Shown here: piece after piece, positions 13,334 through 14,576 of the stretch
Numbering within the stretch: the first letter of the stretch is position 1
How the letters are laid out: every line of letters starts with the position of its first letter
Source: Thermoproteota archaeon
GTDB lineage: Archaea > Thermoproteota > Methanomethylicia > Methanomethylicales > Methanomethylicaceae
DNA: 14,576 bases
Direction: 5' to 3'
Assembly (NCBI GenBank): GCA_030055545.1
Contig: JASFYK010000020.1
Coordinates: forward strand, 1-14,576
Made by a program: the position numbers and the translations under genes
The notes under the pieces: generated by a model
Told to the model about the DNA's origin: nothing
Database searches by the model: none
The model's input: only the letters and a program-made list of their open reading frames with translations

Positions 13334-13855
13334 ATGACCGGTTGTGGATGCTCACAGGAGAACTGCGCGCACGAGTTCGAGTCATTACTGAAGAAGCGCC
13401 AAAAGATCGCCAGTAGGCGACCAAAGTTCAGGAGATCGGAGTCAAACAGGTTCCCTAGGCTCGGCGACAAATGGCGGAGCAGCAAGGGAATCCGATCCAA
13501 GATGCGGCTGAAGAAGAAGAGCAGGTGGCCCATAGTCGAGACCGGGTACCGCGGTCCAAGGCTTACAAGGGGCTTGAATCCCAAGGGAAGGATCGAGGTG
13601 CTTGTCCATACGCCGGAGGACGTCGAGTTCATAGACCCTTACATCATGGCGATCAGGATAGCAGCTAGCGTTGGGAAGAGGAAACGTGCTGAGATAATCA
13701 AGAAGGCTGAGGAATTCGGCGTTGATATAGTCAACCTAAGGCCCGAAGAGAAGCCGAAAGAAGCTAAAGCTGAATTAGAGCGCGAGGAAGAGCCGTCAGA
13801 GGCGACGGGCGCCTCCGAGGCTTCAGATAAGGATCAGGAGGGTGGCAGGGAATGA
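13334..13855 (+). CDS. rpl32e: Large-subunit ribosomal protein eL32
   Basis: A 173-residue L32e, an archaeal/eukaryotic large-subunit protein. The core is unmistakable: RRPKFRRSESNRFPRLGDKW, SSKGIRSKMRLKKKSRWPIV, GYRGPRLTRGLNPKGRIEVL and VHTPEDVEFIDPYIMAIRIA. Two parts stand out. The N-terminus MTGCGCSQENCAH has C4, C6, C11 and H13, and the C-terminus carries an acidic low-complexity tail of about 35 residues (EEKPKEAKAELEREEEPSEA onward). Both lie outside the globular core. The gene starts one base after the uL6 stop and its TGA overlaps the eL19 ATG. Confidence 0.96.
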   Translation: MTGCGCSQENCAHEFESLLKKRQKIASRRPKFRRSESNRFPRLGDKWRSSKGIRSKMRLKKKSRWPIVETGYRGPRLTRGLNPKGRIEVLVHTPEDVEFIDPYIMAIRIAASVGKRKRAEIIKKAEEFGVDIVNLRPEEKPKEAKAELEREEEPSEATGASEASDKDQEGGRE

Positions 13856-14286
13856 GCCTAAGCAACCAGCGGCGCCTAGCGGCAGAAGTCCTCGGTGTCG
13901 GGGAGACGCGGGTATGGATAGACCCGACGAGGTTCGAAGACGTGGTGGCAGCAATAACCCGCGAGGACATACGGAACCTGATCAAAGAGGGCGTGATTAG
14001 GGCCAGGCCCGCGAGGGGCATCAGCAGGGGCAGGTACAGGGTAGCCCACATCCAGAAGAAGAAGGGTCTGCGGAAGGGTCCGGGCAGCCGAAAGGGGAAG
14101 GTCGAGGGCGAGGAGTGGGAGTACCGCATACGTTCCATGCGTGCCTTCCTCAGGCTCCTTAAGAAGAGAAAGATAATCGCGCCCGCCATTTACAGGGAGC
14201 TCTACCTCAAGGCAAAGGGCGGCGCTTTCCATGACAAGAGGCAGCTCAAGACATATATCGAGGAGCACGGTTTGGCAAGGAGGTAA
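13852..14286 (+). CDS. rpl19e: Large-subunit ribosomal protein eL19
   Basis: A 144-residue L19e: LSNQRRLAAEVLGVGETRVW-IDP, AITREDIRNLIKEGVIRARP, the glycine/basic linker GISRGRYRVAHIQKKKGLRK, GPGSRKG, and the long C-terminal helix with RSMRAFLRLLKKRKIIAPAI-YRELYLKAKGGAF. In known archaeal ribosomes it is an extended all-helical protein reaching between rRNA domains and forming an intersubunit contact. ATGA overlap with eL32 shows tight coupling; GGAGGGTGG sits just upstream in the eL32 tail. Length is typical. Confidence 0.97.
   Translation: MSLSNQRRLAAEVLGVGETRVWIDPTRFEDVVAAITREDIRNLIKEGVIRARPARGISRGRYRVAHIQKKKGLRKGPGSRKGKVEGEEWEYRIRSMRAFLRLLKKRKIIAPAIYRELYLKAKGGAFHDKRQLKTYIEEHGLARR
14279..14284 (+). 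promoter_or_regulatory. Ribosome binding site fixing the uL18 TTG start
   Basis: GGAGGT overlaps the eL19 stop and is eight bases before TTG at 14293. The nearer ATG at 14286 is in another frame and stops after four codons, so the TTG must be used. Confidence 0.8.
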
Positions 14287-14292
14287 TGTTAA

Positions 14293-14576
14293 TTGGCTAA
14301 GGGAACGATTTACAGGGTAGCATTCCGGAGAAGGCGTGAGGACAGGACGGACTATCGCCTCAGGAAGAGGCTCATAACGAGCAGGCTTCCGAGACTGGTT
14401 ATAAGGCGGAGCCTAAAGCACACCTACCTCCAGCTAGTGGAAGCAAGGATCGAGGGGGACCACATCTTGGTCTCAGCAAGCACGGCTGAGCTGAGGAAGT
14501 ACGGGTGGAAGGGCGGGACAGGCAATGTGCCTGCTGCATACCTCGCCGGTTTTCTCATCGGGAAGAAGGCGATTGC
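14293..14576 (+). CDS. rpl18: Large-subunit ribosomal protein uL18 (3' end outside window)
   Basis: The frame is open to the window edge, giving 94 full codons. It starts AKGTIYRVAFRRRREDRTDY after the initiator, continues LRKRLITSRLPRLVIRRSLK, and shows the archaeal L18 signature LRKYGWKGGTGNVPAAYLAG followed by FLIGKKA. uL18 binds 5S rRNA with uL5. The initiator is TTG behind GGAGGT. Archaeal uL18 proteins are usually about 170-200 residues, so roughly half is missing. Confidence 0.95.
   Translation, partial: MAKGTIYRVAFRRRREDRTDYRLRKRLITSRLPRLVIRRSLKHTYLQLVEARIEGDHILVSASTAELRKYGWKGGTGNVPAAYLAGFLIGKKAI

Noticed and set aside
12856..13632. A 258-codon open frame on the minus strand opposite uL6 and eL32
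   Set aside because: It is antisense to two confident ribosomal genes, with low-information composition and no recognised motif.
1..14576. tRNA, rRNA, CRISPR array, insertion sequence or attachment site
   Set aside because: Coding sequence covers nearly everything, gaps are at most about 140 bases, and I saw no spaced direct repeats, transposase motifs or cloverleaf-like stretches.

Overview
The window is archaeal chromosomal DNA from the ribosomal-protein supercluster (S10 and spc operons). The archaeal assignment rests on the families seen: eS4, eL32 and eL19, which bacteria lack; the Rpp29-type RNase P protein between uL29 and uS17; archaeal-type valyl-tRNA synthetase; and TATA-like elements about 25 bases before the expected transcript starts, with GGAGGTG-type ribosome binding sites. 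The lineage within Archaea cannot be fixed from this sequence. Moderately high GC, frequent TTG starts and an S25e-like N-terminal peptide fit a TACK-type archaeon (Bathyarchaeia, for example), but that is only a guess.

Left arm, minus strand (1-3595). Transcribed leftward are a 146-aa cysteine-containing protein of unknown function, valyl-tRNA synthetase (valS, TTG start with a strong Shine-Dalgarno), and, directly abutting valS, a PhoU-like DUF47 protein that runs off the left edge lacking only its C-terminus.

Divergent boundary (3596-3674). One AT-rich TATA-like element sits between the leftward hypothetical gene and the rightward genes. The first rightward ORF is a 24-codon micro-ORF with a strong ribosome binding site; its N-terminus resembles ribosomal protein S25e without the winged-helix domain. 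A SPOUT-superfamily RNA methyltransferase (COG2106/SPOUT1 type) follows.

Right arm, plus strand (4793-14576). After a clear promoter comes the canonical archaeal order uL3-uL4-uL23-uL2-uS19, then a 116-base gap with T-tracts, a small hairpin and a new TATA-like element, then uL22-uS3-uL29-Rnp1-uS17-uL14-uL24-eS4-uL5-uS14-uS8-uL6-eL32-eL19-uL18 (cut by the right edge). Most genes are separated by 0-15 bases or overlap by 4, each with its own Shine-Dalgarno, so translation is probably coupled. No aIF1/SUI1 gene lies between uL29 and rnp1. Several genes start with TTG or GTG behind excellent Shine-Dalgarno sites.

The window is mostly conserved translation machinery and I see no clear new system. 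The items most worth a second look are the S25e-like micro-ORF, the uS19/uL22 operon break, the unknown cysteine-rich protein, the cysteine cluster in eL32 and the hairpin inside the start of uL5.
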